The notes: generated by a model from the sequence alone, not told the origin. DNA of 64,000 nt from Branchiostoma floridae (GCF_000003815.2 NC_049992.1:1363724-1427723), one strand, 5' to 3'; shown: positions 32,801-46,744, numbered from the stretch's first letter. Made by a program: numbers and translations.

Positions 32801-35800
32801 AGTTTCCTCGGAACTCCTCGTTGAATCCGTGTAATGTTTCCTGTAACGTGTGAGGTCGGGAGAGAAGGAAAGTGTTTCCGTCACATTTTCTGGTCTTTGA
32901 GCGTATGGGGGGTTCTTCCGACCCCCCCAGCCCCCCCCCCCGGCTACGGGCATGAACGTGGTTATACCCTATAAACCAGAATCCGTGTAATGTTTCCTGT
33001 CACGCGTGAGATCGGGAGAGGAGGAAATTGCTCCCGTCAAACGCTGGCTGCATTGTTCAGATAAAGAATGAAATGCGCTACATGTAGGACTATTTCTGAA
33101 GAAGGGATCAAGCAGCATTTTGCAGATAAGGAATGAAACGTCCGAATGAAATCGTAAAAGTAGGACTTATTTGAACGGGGGATCAAACGCTGGGGTTGGC
33201 GAGGGCCATTCTGTTAATTGGAAATGAAAGTGGAGTGTCAGGGATTGGCTCCGAGGTAATATCGTGTGAGGAAAGGTCGTGATATCCTGATCTTTTGCAG
33301 TTATGTTCTGTCAGGTCCACCTGTCTGATTCTGCAGACACTCGGATGTGGAGAGGTTGGATGTTAGGAGTTAGGCAAATGCTGGTTGAATATTACTCTGG
33401 GGTGTATCACACATCATAGAATGCAATTTCGTGTTGCATTGTTGCCCTGGTATATAACATTGATTGGAAAAAGTATAGACTAAAATAACAATAGGGACAA
33501 TTACAAGTGGAAACAAAAGACTATTTTAATAAGAACCGAAATGGAATTCCTTTTTCTCGATTCTCCCCCTAACGCATCTAATGTTACTACCAATACAATT
33601 ATAGTCAAGAAAACGTGAAATGAAGTATCATTATCATTATAGCTTACGTTCCAAACTACAATAGACACAACCCAAAATGAAGCAATTTACTTCAAACATC
33701 AGATTTTTTCTACCTTTGACGTCAGAAGGTAATCAGTAAACCTTTATGGAAACAACTGCAAATAGACTTCCGATGGGAAGAAAATACAGAAGAGACATCT
33801 TCAGGCTGTTTCTGACAACCCCTTGGTAAGGCTGAACGTACTGATGGAATATGTGATGTGAGGCCCATTATAGAGGCGCCCACGCGTACATTTGTACCAC
33901 CAAACTTTGTCAAAACTGCCTCTCCAACTTCCCTGACGACATGAATGAAGAGGATGCTGTAGAGAATTGATTTGTTACCAGGAAGACGAGCTGAGAATAT
34001 AGAACAAAAACTCTCAGACTGGGGCCTTAAGGTGAAACTGGTGCATACACAGAATAAAGAGACTCACGGATGGTGTATACACAGTAATACCTGCACAGTA
34101 TTCACAAAGGATTATCAGGGAGGTTTGAAAAACTCCTTGGGATCATATACTATTTATATAAGCTTCCGTAAACCCAAATAAAAAAGCCAATTTACTGCAA
34201 GTGCAAGGTCTTTTCTGGACGTAATGAAATAAACCCGTGGAGACACACAACTTTAATGAAGTTTTAGAAATACAGCAGACAGGTTCATTCGTTTTGGCAG
34301 CTCTGGTAAGACTGAATATGTTAGAATATAAGAGGACCGAACTTCGTCAAATATGGCTTTTAACTTTCTACGTGTTATGAAATCGGATGATGTAGGCAGA
34401 CGGTTTGATATAGAGACCTGAAGTCTACTTGAATGCTGTGTAATGGCTCAGTTTAGATTTGTCTATTCTTCTGTTTATTTGTTTTGTATATGTTACAGAC
34501 AATGTGTTATAGACAAGATTTCTGATACTGTCGTCAATGAATAAAATACCAAAAAGAACGCTAAAAAAGTCACATTTGCCTGGGGGTCATCTGATATTCA
34601 TGGATGCATTCAAGTATTGTTTGTTTGTTTGTTTGTTTGTTTGTTTATTTTCAAACGCCTAGGTGGCCTATTCAGTTTAGACAAAATGATTTTCAATAGG
34701 TTTCACATACAAGGACGTAATAAAATCTACCGACGTTTGCTATTTTCATATGTCCTATATTTCCTGAGTCCCATGGAAACCAATAAATCGCTATAGAGCT
34801 GCCCAGATTAATGTTTTTAAAGTTGACCGTATAAACTAAAGTGTGAAGACTTGGTAATCAGGCATTATCTTAAGTGCATTAGATGTTGATATAGTTTGGA
34901 CTGAACACACGGGACTCACGTAAGAGTACATATTAAGTGATAGGTTCCCACAGGAGAAGCGATGCTTGACGTTGATTTTAGTTCTAGATGTCGTTTCTAT
35001 CAATAATGCATACTAACCACTTCAGGTGGCCCACGCGTAATTCGTTTATTTCACGTTTCAAGCGAGATTAGAGCTATATTTAGATATCTTGCTAACGGGA
35101 ACTACTTTGAAGGCATTTGTATTCCGTCTGTATTCCCTCTATCGTAAATGCAAGTTCGTCCGGAGATTGTGTTAGGAATTGGCAATAGAACTTTACAGTC
35201 TTCCACCAGAGGGTCTGATCTGTATGCAGGCGGTGCGGGGCTCTTCTGAGGAAGGAACGAGTTTCTTGAAGTTTTGATGTTCTGGGACAAGTTTCTTGAG
35301 AAGGGGAAATCAAGGAGAGGGCATACGTTTATGAAGGTTAGAAATCCCTGTAAAAAATATTCAGATCTCTACAACTTGTTTAAAAAACGAGATTTGTTTC
35401 CAGACGTTTCGAGTGACATCCATCACTCTTCTTCAGCGTCACTAGAATAAACTAGCAGAACGTCCCAAGAATTGTATGCAATAGTAAAGATTGAATTGTA
35501 TCCGAATAAGGAAAAATATACCGGGACAATTGACCATTGTGATTCGAATATTTGTCTAATAAGGATCACCCCAGTACCGACAGATAACTGTTGGAAGAGG
35601 CAGAGATTTTGACTTGGATATGTCCTGATATATAAGGCAGGTGCATCTTTAATCAATGATAACTATGTCAGAAACAACACTGCGGGATGAACAGGATGTT
35701 GTTGAGAGATATGAAGAAAGACTGCTTGCAGCTGTAGAGTGTCCAGACCACTGCAGTAACAGAACACAGTAGACAATTATGTCCTGATATATAGCGCAGG

Positions 35801-36239
35801 CTCATATTCAATCAATGACAACTATATATAACTATCGGACTATTGACTATTCTGATACCAAGGGTCACGCCATATCTTCCTGGGTTAAAGGATCACCAAG
35901 ATACCGACAAATGCCTATTTTGAGAGACTGAGATTTTTACTTTGGTACGTCTGGAAATCTATGAGAATGATGATGATGATGCCCGGACAGGGTATGTACA
36001 GATCATCAGATGAATCAACTGAATAAAGAGGTAGATGATGTTATGTAAAACGTATTCGTTAATCATTGATATCAAGTAAGGAATCTTAGGAAGTTATTGC
36101 TCTGTTTGATATGCAAACATTAAGACAGCGGGGACGTTTTTATGGGCTGAAAAACTAATCTGTAAATCTTGGTCCTTAAACTGATGACAACTCCTCTAGT
36201 AGACAGTTTAGAAACATAAAAATACATTAAAATCGTGCA

Positions 36240-36790
36240 AAGACGAAAAAGGTCCGTTTCTGAGGGATTCATTGCTGTAGGACGGCAAAAATTGCACCCA
36301 ATCTTCAACTGAACCTCGCGACCATTCACATTGTATTTGCCATTCGCAGCGGTGTTCTGAGGAAGTCCGCCATTTAGTATGCAGTATTCCATACCGGCCG
36401 TGGGTGCTCAGATTTTCTAGCCAACAAAACTATAATTTTGAATTATTATAAAAAGACGAAAAATGTCAATTTCTGTAGAATTTATTGCTGTAGGATGGCA
36501 GCAATTGCATGCAATCTACCACTGACCCTCGCGACCATCCGAATTTTGTTTCCCATTCGCAGCAGAGTTCTCGTGGAATCTGCCGGCCCACCATAGTTTT
36601 AGTATGCAGCATAACACAACACATTTTGTTTGCCATTCGCAACAATGTTCTGAGGAAGCCTACCATTTAGTATGCAGTATAGCATACCAAATTTTGCTTG
36701 CTACTCGCTGCAGAGTTCTTGGGGAATCTGCCGGCCCACCATAGTTTTAGTATGCAGCATAACACACCACCCGTGGGTGCTCGGATATTC
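36240..36790. repeat. Diverged tandem array, about three units of 160-220 bp
   Basis: Shared blocks recur: ATT(C/T)ATTGCTGTAGGA(C/T)GGCA, TTTGCCATTCGCAGC-like sequence, TTCTGAGGAAG, TTTAGTATGCAG, and CCGTGGGTGCTC(A/G)GAT at the outer units. Confidence 0.85.
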
Positions 36791-37769
36791 CAACCATGAC
36801 AGACAGATACACAAAGCAATAAAACCCACGTAGGGAGACTCTGCCCTTTTCAAAGACAAGACTGCTCGACTTGTAGGCAATCAAATTTGTTACGCCAGTG
36901 CCATTTGTTCTGTCATTATTCATAGTGGATGCAGTTTTACCTTATTACTAACATGACTTTCATGCCGGCTAAACTTTCACCCAGCTAAGGTTAACTAAGG
37001 TTAAGTGGAGCTCAAGTTGACGTTAAGATGAAAAAAATCAAGGCAATTCAATTTGAATTCTTAATTAATATCTAACATCGCCGACATACATTTCTAAAAA
37101 AAACTTATCCTGACTGCCGTCGATAGTTATGATTTAAATACGGGCATTAATAAGAAAACGACAATTCAGCCTTTTGTACATGTGCTGCAAGAGTTTTAAT
37201 GTCAATGGCAATAAACAATTCTCTCAAAATGCAAATCAACGCCGCCGCTCTATAGGCACGTAACTGGGTAATGCCAAACGATATCCCGGTCTTTTCATTT
37301 GACATTTCTCTTCGTATGTTTTCGCTATGGTCATTCCAGTAACACTGCAAAGCTATGAGCATTGAACAAAATGAAATCCGTTCAATGCCACCCACATATA
37401 AAAGTTTGTGAATGTCAGAATCAGTGGGAGGTCCGTCGATGAAGGTTAGACATCCAGGTAATAAGATACGCCAAGAAACAACTACTCAAGCAACTGGATG
37501 TGATCTTGGGCGTCAGTTTTCGTTTCCAAAATCATATCAAGTTGCTTTAGTAACTGTTTTTTAGCGAATCAGTGAGGTCGTCAAACAAATGCAGAACAAG
37601 CCAAAGGCATACAGAAGAAAGCTTCCATCTAATGTTATATAGAACCGATACCATTTATACAATCTCAAGGCTGATCCTGTGAGTCAGATTATAGAATCAC
37701 TGCTAAAGAGGCCATGAGACAAACATACACAAGGTCCAGACCTAAATGGAACAGTCACATGACATGCAA

Positions 37770-38200
37770 TCTGCTAGAGAGTTCGGTAGGAGCTTCTTGC
37801 GTATATATGATGAATTTCACTTTATAATGGAATGCTCTAGATATGCTAGTTTACGTAATGAATTATTATTATTTCTCGAATCAAGTACAACAGATTTCAA
37901 GAAACCCGATGCCACAAATAGATTTGTATATATTTTTAGATGTCAGAACTCACATAATGCAAAAATAGGAAAATATATCAAGGACTGCTCTGCTATTAGA
38001 AAGAATACTGTAACTAATGATTAGCCTACTCTATTGTAATACTATACGAAAGAATTATGTTAACCCTAATTATTGTTATGTTAAGTAGGTTGCTAAGCTT
38101 TATCCTATACCTCTGTTTTGTCCTTTGTGTAATAGTTGTTGCTATACATTGACATTGCATCATGTACAATTGTCGTGCAATAAATTTCTATGAATATAAA
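37770..38200 (+). pseudogene. LINE 3' fragment (zinc-knuckle-like C-terminus)
   Basis: Plus-strand frame DEFHFIMECSRYASLRNELL matches the His/Cys region near the end of CR1-type LINE proteins. The frame ends at 38024. A 3' untranslated part with GCAATAAATTTCT follows near 38180. Confidence 0.75.
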
Positions 38201-40700
38201 TCAGTAATTAGATTCTAGTCCGTTAATACTAGGTATATAACTTTTATGTCCCTGTTTTATGTACAGGTAGATTAGCTACTTACAAATGTATGTATCGTAG
38301 GTAACGGAAGTAATCAAGTATCTAAGGAACAGATTTACAGAATTCAGATCGGCACGGCCTTTTCCTACACATGTAAGTTTGCTTCTTGTGAAATAGATAA
38401 GTTCTAAAGTCTAAGTATCCAAGGCTGCTCGCTTTGTACGCAATTAACCGTGGAATTCTGAACGCCTGTTCCTGGTAAGTCTCCTGACGTACGTTAGCCT
38501 CCGCACATTTCAGGGATTACGGTCTTTCTCTGTGGCGTCCATGTTCTTACGGAGTTAAGCAATTACACTGGGAATTCTAAACGTCTATCCCTTACATTTC
38601 TGTTGATTGAATATTAGCTATCTTATGTGCGGGTTTTCATAATTACCAACAGGGAAGCACTCAAAAGCATTTCCAGTGAGGTACTATCATACCCGGCAAC
38701 CTCGGTTCCATACAGGAAAGATAATCATCATATCTTAACCGAATGAACGACCAAGCGTTGGTTATAGGAACCCTTATAGGGACCGTTATAGGAACCGACC
38801 ATGAATTTTGGCACCCTATAGACCGAAGTAAGGCAGGTCATTAACCCTTAATTACCACCCACGTACCAACACGTTAAAAGTCGTGTCGCTGAACTTAAGG
38901 CTTGTATAAAAGAATATTAGATTGAGACAAATTAAGGTCAACCCCTGGGGCCACATGATATAACCGACGACTGTTGACGTTGTAGGTAACATAATGTTGG
39001 CTTACGCCTATTTCTGACATTTCTCTTGACATTACCTGAGGAGTTATATTTATTGCTGCGAGATTTCGTATTGCTTTAAGCTTAAAGGCAATTAAATGTG
39101 CGCTTTCAAACGTCTACTTCTGACATTTGTCTTGGTGACGGCTTAACATCGTGTATACATGCAGGTTTTCGTAATTGCCAACAAGGCTTTTCTGTCTTCT
39201 TGCACACGCAATGCATACATTTACTGTGTTACATATGTTAGGCAAAAGTTACGTTTACTTAAAAGTCGACAGTTTACTTTGCAATCCACCGTGTAACAGT
39301 ACTGGAAGGTAGACTTAGGCAATCTCTTTCCATATCCCTTTAACTCGAATATCGAAGTCAGTTACTCATTCATAATACCTGAGTGGAGTGCGTAGAGACG
39401 TGTTTTCCGATGATATATATTAATCTCATAGTAGCCTGAGTATCCGCCTGGTTAGTTGTGAGGGAAGGGGGTATGGGCGCCCCGATAACAAGGCTGATGT
39501 TCAATTTTCTTAGTTTTTCTAGTGTATTATTATTTTTCGAGACTTATTTAAGTGCTTATGTTATGCAAGGACGATCATGGTATTGACACAATATGTAAAT
39601 ATGTCTCCATGTGTTTCAAAAGGAGAGAAGAACATGTTTAGATGCAGCCATTAAAGATTGTAACACATAGTGCCTTAGTTCCTTTTCCATTTAGACTAGT
39701 TTAAAAGCATTGTATAAGTTTAGTTTTTTCTTCTGCATCCATAAGACCATATGTGGTCCTCTTGTGCATTTAGCCCTCGGGCATGAATATGCAATAAAGA
39801 TTATCTATTATATCAACGGGTCACAACACCAGCATAGCGCTGCCTATGATCACCGTTCGCAGTTCTAATAAAATAAAATAAAAAGAAGAAAATCAATACG
39901 ATGATAATCCAGTGATATACTTTTCTCGTATTGATATTAATTTCCGATGCCGACTTGCTTTGCAACCTCGACCTTCTGTCGAAATGTACGAACTATTGAA
40001 ACGTTTCGCCCAGACTGAAGATGCACCCCCCCCCCTTCTTGCAACTTTGCCGAGAACCGTGTAATCAACCTTTTTGCTCAAGAAGACAAACCGAGGTCTT
40101 CACAATATGGACAATTTCCTTCCCACGCTTGCCCTTCAACAATTTTGTTATGCCCATTTCAGGAACACTCCAAAGAATTTCCAACTAGGGAATGTTCAAT
40201 AAAAGCTCGTCCGAACCTGTTCCTGTACTCAGCAACCCGTATTCTGAAGCACCGCCCACATAAACGAGGTTTAAGATAAAGGTCAAAATCAGAGAAAGGT
40301 CGTTTCATAAAAAGAACATTGAATTACTGGATAAGCCAAGGCTGTTTGTAGGCGATCGCCAGTGGAATTCTAACCGCCTGTTCCTGGTATTCCCCTTGAT
40401 ATTCCCTTTGTTACATGTGTGGTGGTTACCAGCAACAGACGAATGGGTTTTCAGCGAAGGTCAACACCGGAGAAAGGTCGCCTCGCAGAACAAACTTCAG
40501 GTCTATAAACAGAATGTGCCCCCTTATGTAAAACCAATACCATTTCAGCACACAAAAGCCGACCACTAGGGACCATGTATATTAACATACCGCCGGCTTC
40601 AGCTCAAACAACGTTTACAATAGAGGAGGGTGGCTGAGGGTGAGTGGCATTTGGAAAGACATGAAAAGCGCTGCGTAAAAGCCATAATGTCTACGTGATA
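38200..40700. other. Intergenic interval with a diverged repeat family
   Basis: Related blocks occur near 38425-38520, 38560-38660, 39070-39190 and 40340-40450. Each has an AGGC(A/G)AT(T/C)-like start, TGGAATTCTAA(A/C)CG-like centre and a TACCAGCAA/TACCAACA-like end. A LINE 3' end lies at 39566-39810. No gene recognised. Confidence 0.5.
39566..39810 (+). pseudogene. LINE 3' terminus
   Basis: A short frame (TICKYVSMCFKRREEHV-stop) plus a 3' untranslated region ending GCATTTAGCCC...ATGAATATGCAATAAAGAT. It is clearly the same family as 41668-42045. Confidence 0.75.
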
Positions 40701-40719
40701 TATGTGACAACCCCATCTA

Positions 40720-40833
40720 CAATATATGTATACAATATATATGTATATATGCTGTCATATGTATGTGGATTTTGGCGATCTCTCCCCCCCTCTCTCTCTA
40801 TACACACATATATATATATATATATATACATAC

Positions 40834-40875
<42 letters not shown>

Positions 40876-40892
40876 CTCCTCTCTCTCTCTCT

Positions 40893-40962
<70 letters not shown>
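40720..40962. repeat. AT / TG / CT microsatellite cluster
   Basis: Runs of AT (40808-40852 and 40899-40962), TG (40853-40875) and CT (40877-40893). ORFs here are repeat artefacts. Confidence 0.95.
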
Positions 40963-40964
<2 letters not shown>

Positions 40965-41464
40965 TTTGCCACGATATGTGTATCGTGTATCTCTGCGATC
41001 TCTCTCTATCTCATATATATATTATACAGAAATCTTTATTGACACGACGTTATCAGGCACAATGTGTTCACTCCATAGACTGAAATTGTTAATCTAATTA
41101 GAGAGTACTTGGGGCGTTTTGAAGACTAAATGCTTTTTGATGCACATGGTGCTAATGGGTACTTTCTCGTATAACATGAAATAGTGTGCATTTATCACTT
41201 CCTAGTATCAATATCTATCGGACAATGACGCTCCCACAGCTTCTGGAGTGGAATGCCGGGTCACCTCCGTCCGTTTACGTAAGGTTCTGACTCATCAGAG
41301 CCTGTCTCACACAACAAATACCCGGGTTCTATTTTTCACCACACGACCACATGACACAAGCGACTACAAACAGACGCAAATACATGATTATCCATCTATC
41401 ATAGCGTACAAACACGTCAACATAACCGACATGCGTACATGTACATCTCTTCTTACGTAAGGTA

Positions 41465-41525
41465 AGTTGGTGTGTTACGCCGAACGGCGGTTATACCGGC
41501 TATATAGATACAGATACAGATAGGT
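41465..41525. repeat. Solo unit of the GGCGGTTATACCGGC minisatellite family
   Basis: Single copy of the unit (GGTGTGTTACGCCGAACGGC then GGTTATACCGGCTATATAGA) that forms an array at 55255-55515. Confidence 0.8.
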
Positions 41526-41667
41526 TGAGACAGGGGCTTACACCATAGGTCTGTTTTACTCACAGAAGAATGATGGGAATTAGGTGACAAAAATAAATAT
41601 TATCACAAATTCGTGTCCTTGGGATAACTGAAGTTTAACAACAGATGATAGTGTAAGAACACAACGT

Positions 41668-42045
41668 GAGTAATGTGAGTAATTCTCTGCAACGACAGAT
41701 GTGCAGAGAATGAAGTACATTTTCTTTTAGAATGCCCACTATACACTGAGATGCGCACATCTCTCATAAATGCACTACAACTAGATAATGAATATGTGTG
41801 TTTAAGTAAGGAACAAATGTTCAACTACATTATGACAACTAATAGATATAACGCACTCGAAAAGATTTGTAAATTTGTTCACACAAGTTTCAAAAAGAGA
41901 GAAGAGACTATGTAGAGACTACTAGTATGTAGATTTTAGATGATATAAGATGTAACCTGTTTCACGTATACTAGTACTTAAGTTATCCAACCTAATGCAT
42001 TTAGCCCATATTGGGCAGGAATATGCAATAAAGATCATCATTGTC
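41668..42045 (+). pseudogene. LINE 3' fragment
   Basis: The plus-strand frame NDRCAENEVHFLLECPLYTE continues to KFVHTSFKKREETM-stop near 41914. An untranslated region follows, ending GCATTTAGCCCATATTGGGC and AATATGCAATAAAGATC. It is a C-terminal His/Cys motif of a CR1/L2-like LINE, 5'-truncated. Confidence 0.85.
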
Positions 42046-42049
42046 AATG

Positions 42050-43979
42050 TACACGTGAAACAGGGTGTACAGATGCGTTACTGGTGTATATTACAGCTCT
42101 ATATCATTTCTATATAACTGACTGAGGCCCTGACCAAAGCTTTCGACCGTCTCCCAAGACGACAAGAGCCGAAAACATATCTTTTGTACCATTGCGGGGT
42201 TGGGGTGGGGGGTGGGGGTGTTACTTTTTAGAAAAAAAAATATCCACGATTTCAATGATATGTGTTTGCATGAAATACGTATATAGATAATTTTTGCAGT
42301 GTACTCAACATAGAAAACATGATTAGATAACATACATCTTTCGACATTGCGTCAGACACATTCTCCGAGGAAACGTATTTCACTGCATCCACGGCACACT
42401 GTTAATACATTCCCCCAAGGACGGGTAGCTTTTGATAGATGTACCCATTTCCTCACAAATCCATACAGGAAACTGGTGGATTACGGGAGTGCTTTGGATC
42501 TAAATCCGATCCGCGGGGTTTGATTGATGGTTACATTAAAAGCAAAGTTCTTCCCGAAATCGATGGTGCATCGGGCGGCGCCCATCTCCGTCTCTGTAGC
42601 TCTTGGGCCACACAACGTTGTGCAATCACCACAGCAGGGGCCCAGTCCACTGGTAGTGTGTGATTAGCTCTTATGCTGAGTGTTGAGCAGAGAAAAACAT
42701 GTGACATTTTCTCAAGTTTTTGGCATCACTCGGCCGGGATAGAAATCAAAGCACATCGAATGCAAGATGAACACTCTACCCACTTGGCCATTGTCCCAGT
42801 GCCTGATGGAACACTAGTGTGCCACTGGAGTTCTTTCAAACATACGTCATAATTACTCCACGCTAGAGTCCCGTGAGTGTGTGGATGATGGAGTGAGGAA
42901 TCATAGTGCCTTTATACACCCAATAGGGAAATTCGCTAGATTACAGCTACGAGAATAATCAATTTTACAGCACACCTTCCTGCGTTCCGTTGAATGCCAA
43001 ATGATCTTTATTTGCTCTCTCCCATCAATGGGCCACAGCAATGTAACATAGACATAGACATACACTCAACAAAACAATGAAATCATAAATAACTAGACAC
43101 AAGTTGCAAATGAAATCAATAAAACAAAGCCACCAATTGTACATCAGTTAAAAGGAAATGAAATATTATCAATATAAGGGCAGAACCAAAATCATAGTAA
43201 TATTAAACTTCATGAACAAAAGTGAAATCATAAAACCTGACATGAACTTATGTGGAACAAATAACAATTTTTCAAATGAATAAACAAATAAATAAATAAA
43301 GAGTTGAAGGTAGCATGCAAAGTCCAGTGGTAAGCGGCCCTGCCTCTGGAACCAGAAGCCGTGAGTTCGTATTTCCTTGATGTATCCACAAAAAAGAACC
43401 TTTACTTAGTAGACTGCCGTGGTCATGATGGAAATCATTTTACAAATATCTTACTGATTTCGGAAACATTCATGACGGCCGCAAAAATAGGCACAAATAT
43501 CTGGAATGCAGTGAGAATTTCTAGAATACGATACTAATTCCCAGAAATATACAAAGAATTTTATTCAGACGGCAATTTGGCTGTATCCGCTACTCCTGTG
43601 AAGGGCTGGGGCCTTTAGCGGCCCTGCCTCTGGAACCAGAAGCCGGGAGTTCATATTACCTTGCCTTATCCACAGAACAAGAACCTTAAGTTAGTGAATT
43701 GCCGTGATAGTAATAAACAATCTTACAGCACATCCTGACATCCTGAGATCTGAAATATCCTGTCTACCGAGGCCGCAGGCTAGAGATGTTTTCTTCCCTG
43801 GATGTACGTCCTCCTTTTATAACTCAATAAGCACTAACTTGAAATTTCATCAAAGAAGGCACATTTAGAATCCTCTACGCCATTGAATTAAAGGTCTGAT
43901 TTCAAGGCAACTGCACTTTCAACATTGTCGAAGGCATCTATCAATAACTGATATATTCTTTTTGGAACGCATGCCTGCA
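42050..43979. other. Intergenic interval with SINE-like copies
   Basis: No gene recognised. A minus-strand tRNA-like block is at about 42730-42800. A possible minus-strand LINE 3' end (AGATCATTTG with upstream GGCCCATTGATGGG on the minus strand) is at 42995-43080. Paired SINE-like units occupy 43318-43740. Confidence 0.5.
43318..43740 (+). repeat. Two tandem SINE-like units with tRNA-like heads
   Basis: GCGGCCCTGCCTCTGGAACC followed by AGAAGCCG(T/G)GAGTTC(G/A)TATT occurs near 43337 and 43618. Both are followed by similar bodies (TATCCACA-AA-AAGAACCTT, TTGCCGTG). Confidence 0.8.
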
Positions 43980-43980
43980 T

Positions 43981-44330
43981 TTGGAGCACAGGAATGCTAG
44001 CGTTACCAAAATGAAAAAAAAAATATGCACAGTGGATGCACTTGAAGATAGAAGGAAAATGTCCAGACTTTGCATGATGTACGAAATGACCAACAAACTG
44101 GTGGACTTAACGTTACCGACTGACAAGTACAATGTACAAGTACAACTTATTCAAATGCTGCTTTTCTATGGTTCACAATGAGCCGAACATTTTTTTTGCA
44201 ACCAGATCCTTCTGGCAGCACGTAAGAAACGTGATAGCTTTGATAGTAACTGAGTTTAAAGGTTGCACACCACAGAAACTTCCATTCGTCGACATCTCTA
44301 TCGAACCCGGGGCAAACCTCTGATTGTAAG
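43981..44330 (+). pseudogene. LINE 3' coding fragment (CR1/Jockey-like)
   Basis: Frame ALEDRRKMSRLCMMYEMTNK then LVDL, followed after a frameshift by IFFATRSFWQHVRNV. These are the ordered end motifs of CR1-type reverse transcriptase proteins; the copy is frameshifted. Confidence 0.8.
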
Positions 44331-45806
44331 TTTTTAATGTAACTTCGTATCTTCAAACCTCCTTGTATCTTCAAATGGCACTGAACAGTTTTCTATGTTC
44401 TTCTCTCAAGATGTAAAGAACTATCGTCAATGATATTTAATCATCCCAAAGACATTTTGTCCTTGGGCAGTTCAGGAAGAAGCCGAGTTCCCTGTGATAA
44501 AAGTGATGACTCCTGAATGAGAAGGAAACTACGGGACAGATGAGACAAACTGTTAACAGCTAAAGCTTTCATGAACGATGCTTTTCACTCAATATTGTGT
44601 TTCTCCTTGATCAAAGCTTCACATTTCTCGTTAGTGGGCGGGCCGACTACTCTATCGTCGCAGCCGGGGGCTGTCTGCAGCGGCTGTCATTCGGCACTAC
44701 TAGTAACTCAGGCGACCTCAATACAGCAGCACTTTCACTAGCGTTTGTATATCTGTCTGTCTGTCTGTCAACAAGATTTATCTATTTATTTATCAACAAG
44801 ATAACTCAAGAACGGCTGGATGGATTAGTTACATACTTGGTGTGTTGGTAGGGTGTGATGAAAGCTGGAAATGATTAGATTTTAACCCCCCTAGCAGCTT
44901 CCCTTGGGACTGCAGCGCTACTTCCGTTTTTCTCTAGTTACGCTTGATTTTCTGCTTGTTTTTAAGTCTGGTGGTTTTCTAATGTTCAGCGTTTGACGTC
45001 ACATTCTATTTTTGCTTCCACTTCCCACCCGGAGGCTGAGGTGCGGATGTTGGTGACGCCCGGAGCGTACCTGACGCGCAGGTGGTTCAAAATGGTTAAT
45101 TGGAGGGGCACGACGTGAAGTGGCCGTTATAGACGTTATTTTCGTCCTCCTCCTCCTCATCATCCGGGCGTGCTGGTTGCACGGATGGACATGACTCTCC
45201 TCCTCCATCCCTCCCTATCCTCCATAGCCTTGGGCAGTTCTTCAGCCGAACAGCCAGTATCTTCACAAAGTTCTTTATTTTCCTCAATGAAATGTAAATG
45301 AGAAAAAAATGGGTGATGTGATGTGAGGTGAACTGTGGATGAGTCTATAAAGACAGGTGAAATCAGTAGTGCTTGTGTTAAGAGCTGGTAGAGCTAGTGT
45401 GTAATGAAAAGCCTTCCCTAACTCGCAGGGTGTTCAAAATGGTTAATTAGAGGGGCGAGACGTGAAGTGGCCTCCAAATTGTCACAGTGGGAGGTTTCTG
45501 CTAGGGCAGGATTTCCCCATCGTTTGGTTTGATTGAATTCGGATGTTTATTAGTAAAAGATACGTCACTATTCTTCCTGGAGTCCGGGTGAATGACGTAA
45601 ATAGATCACAGTGTGGCTGATACGAGACGGAGGTTCGCCAGGCCTCCATCCGGGTGATTTGTAGTGTGTAACCAACTGCAGGCGGAAGGATTCGGTCCAT
45701 CGCACACGGGGGATGCCCCTACTGTTTTGTGAAAAGTGTGGTCGGTTCTTGATGATCAGACACTTTTTTTTACAACATAAAGTAAACGATTTACAAGGTG
45801 CGTGAC
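44331..45806. other. Intergenic interval with interspersed repeats
   Basis: No gene recognised. Contains a repeat with AACTCAAGAACGGCTGGATG (44740-44960; related sequence near 50420-50590 and 56210-56370). A locally repeated block (TTCAAAATGGTTAATT-GAGGGGC) is at 45090 and 45432. A minus-strand SINE body fragment is at 45685-45755. Confidence 0.5.
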
Positions 45807-46238
45807 TAGGGCTGGGTATCGGTACAGCGTACGGGTACAAAACCGGTTTTTCTTGTTGGACCGGTCCAGAAAAACCGGACCTGAAAAAATTAGGTGGACC
45901 GGATGTTGGACCGATTAGAAAATTAACATATTATTCGATCAGATATTCACACGTTTTGGCACTTGCAGGTGGAAGAAAATAACAAGAGTGAAGTAGATAG
46001 AGTTTATAGTCATTTCTACCAAGTTTTACAGCCAAACGTACATGTGCAGTTAGCGTTGTAGGATTTTAAAACGCAAGTGTAAGTCTAATACTCCACCAAA
46101 CAGATTTCTTTGTAGTGAAATGGACCATTAGTATGAGTCATACTGCATCAGGTCCAGGTTCAGGTCCGGACCTGGACCTGATCCTCTGGACCTGAACCGG
46201 ACCTGGACCTGAATTTTCTGTACCGGTACCCAGCCCTA
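45807..46238. mobile_element. hAT-like MITE with exact 8 bp target duplication, copy 1
   Basis: 432 bp. Terminal inverted repeats TAGGGCTGGGTA(T/C)CGGTACAG, 21 bp with one mismatch. Flanked on both sides by TGCGTGAC (45799-45806 and 46239-46246). The interior is rich in CAGGTCC/GGACCTG words that self-pair. No coding sequence. Confidence 0.93.
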
Positions 46239-46744
46239 TGCGTGACTGTAACAGAGTCTGGCTATTCAGGCAGCGCCCACCTTGACTTACTTGACTTTGT
46301 CGGGTGCTGCTCCTCCCCTGCCACCCGAACCACTGTAGCAGCCCAGAGGTCTCACCCACCACCTGTTTTTTAATCAGCCAATGAGTTAGTGGAGCAAATC
46401 TTAGTGGAACCGCTAGAACGAGTGAAGCACTTTGTTTACAACAGAAACCAAACGACTCGCGATGTCTCAGACGTCAAAGACGTTATTTTCGTCACTGAAC
46501 TGTACATGAGAAAAAGTGTAAGGTGAGGTGAGGTGAGCGGTGGATGCATCCCTGTGGATTCTCCTGTCGATTCGACAGATGAGCAGGCAGACAGGTATTT
46601 ACCTGTTTGCCTGACCTGCACATGACTTTTTTTATGGTGAAGGAGGGGTGTGCAATTCCTTCTCCACCCTCTCGTCTACTGGAGCACTATTTAAAGTCTC
46701 ACAGGGACAGAACTGTATGACACGTGTGACGGTGAATCTCTGTA

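Larger units (their letters stand above)
31127..37745. other. Intergenic interval with local tandem duplications
   Basis: No gene recognised. Contains a 10 bp-stem hairpin (31864-31887), a SINE fragment (32735-32800), a direct repeat of about 158 bp (about 32822-32890 and 32980-33050), a TTTG repeat (34618-34649), a repeated block at 35520-35960 and a three-unit array at 36240-36790. Confidence 0.55.

Noticed and set aside
40695-41097. ORFs rich in Ile-Tyr repeats
   Set aside because: Translation of AT and TG microsatellites; no codon bias or splice context.
42439-42663. 74-residue ORF with a GC-rich centre
   Set aside because: No homology recognised and no splice context; it lies in repeat-rich intergenic DNA.
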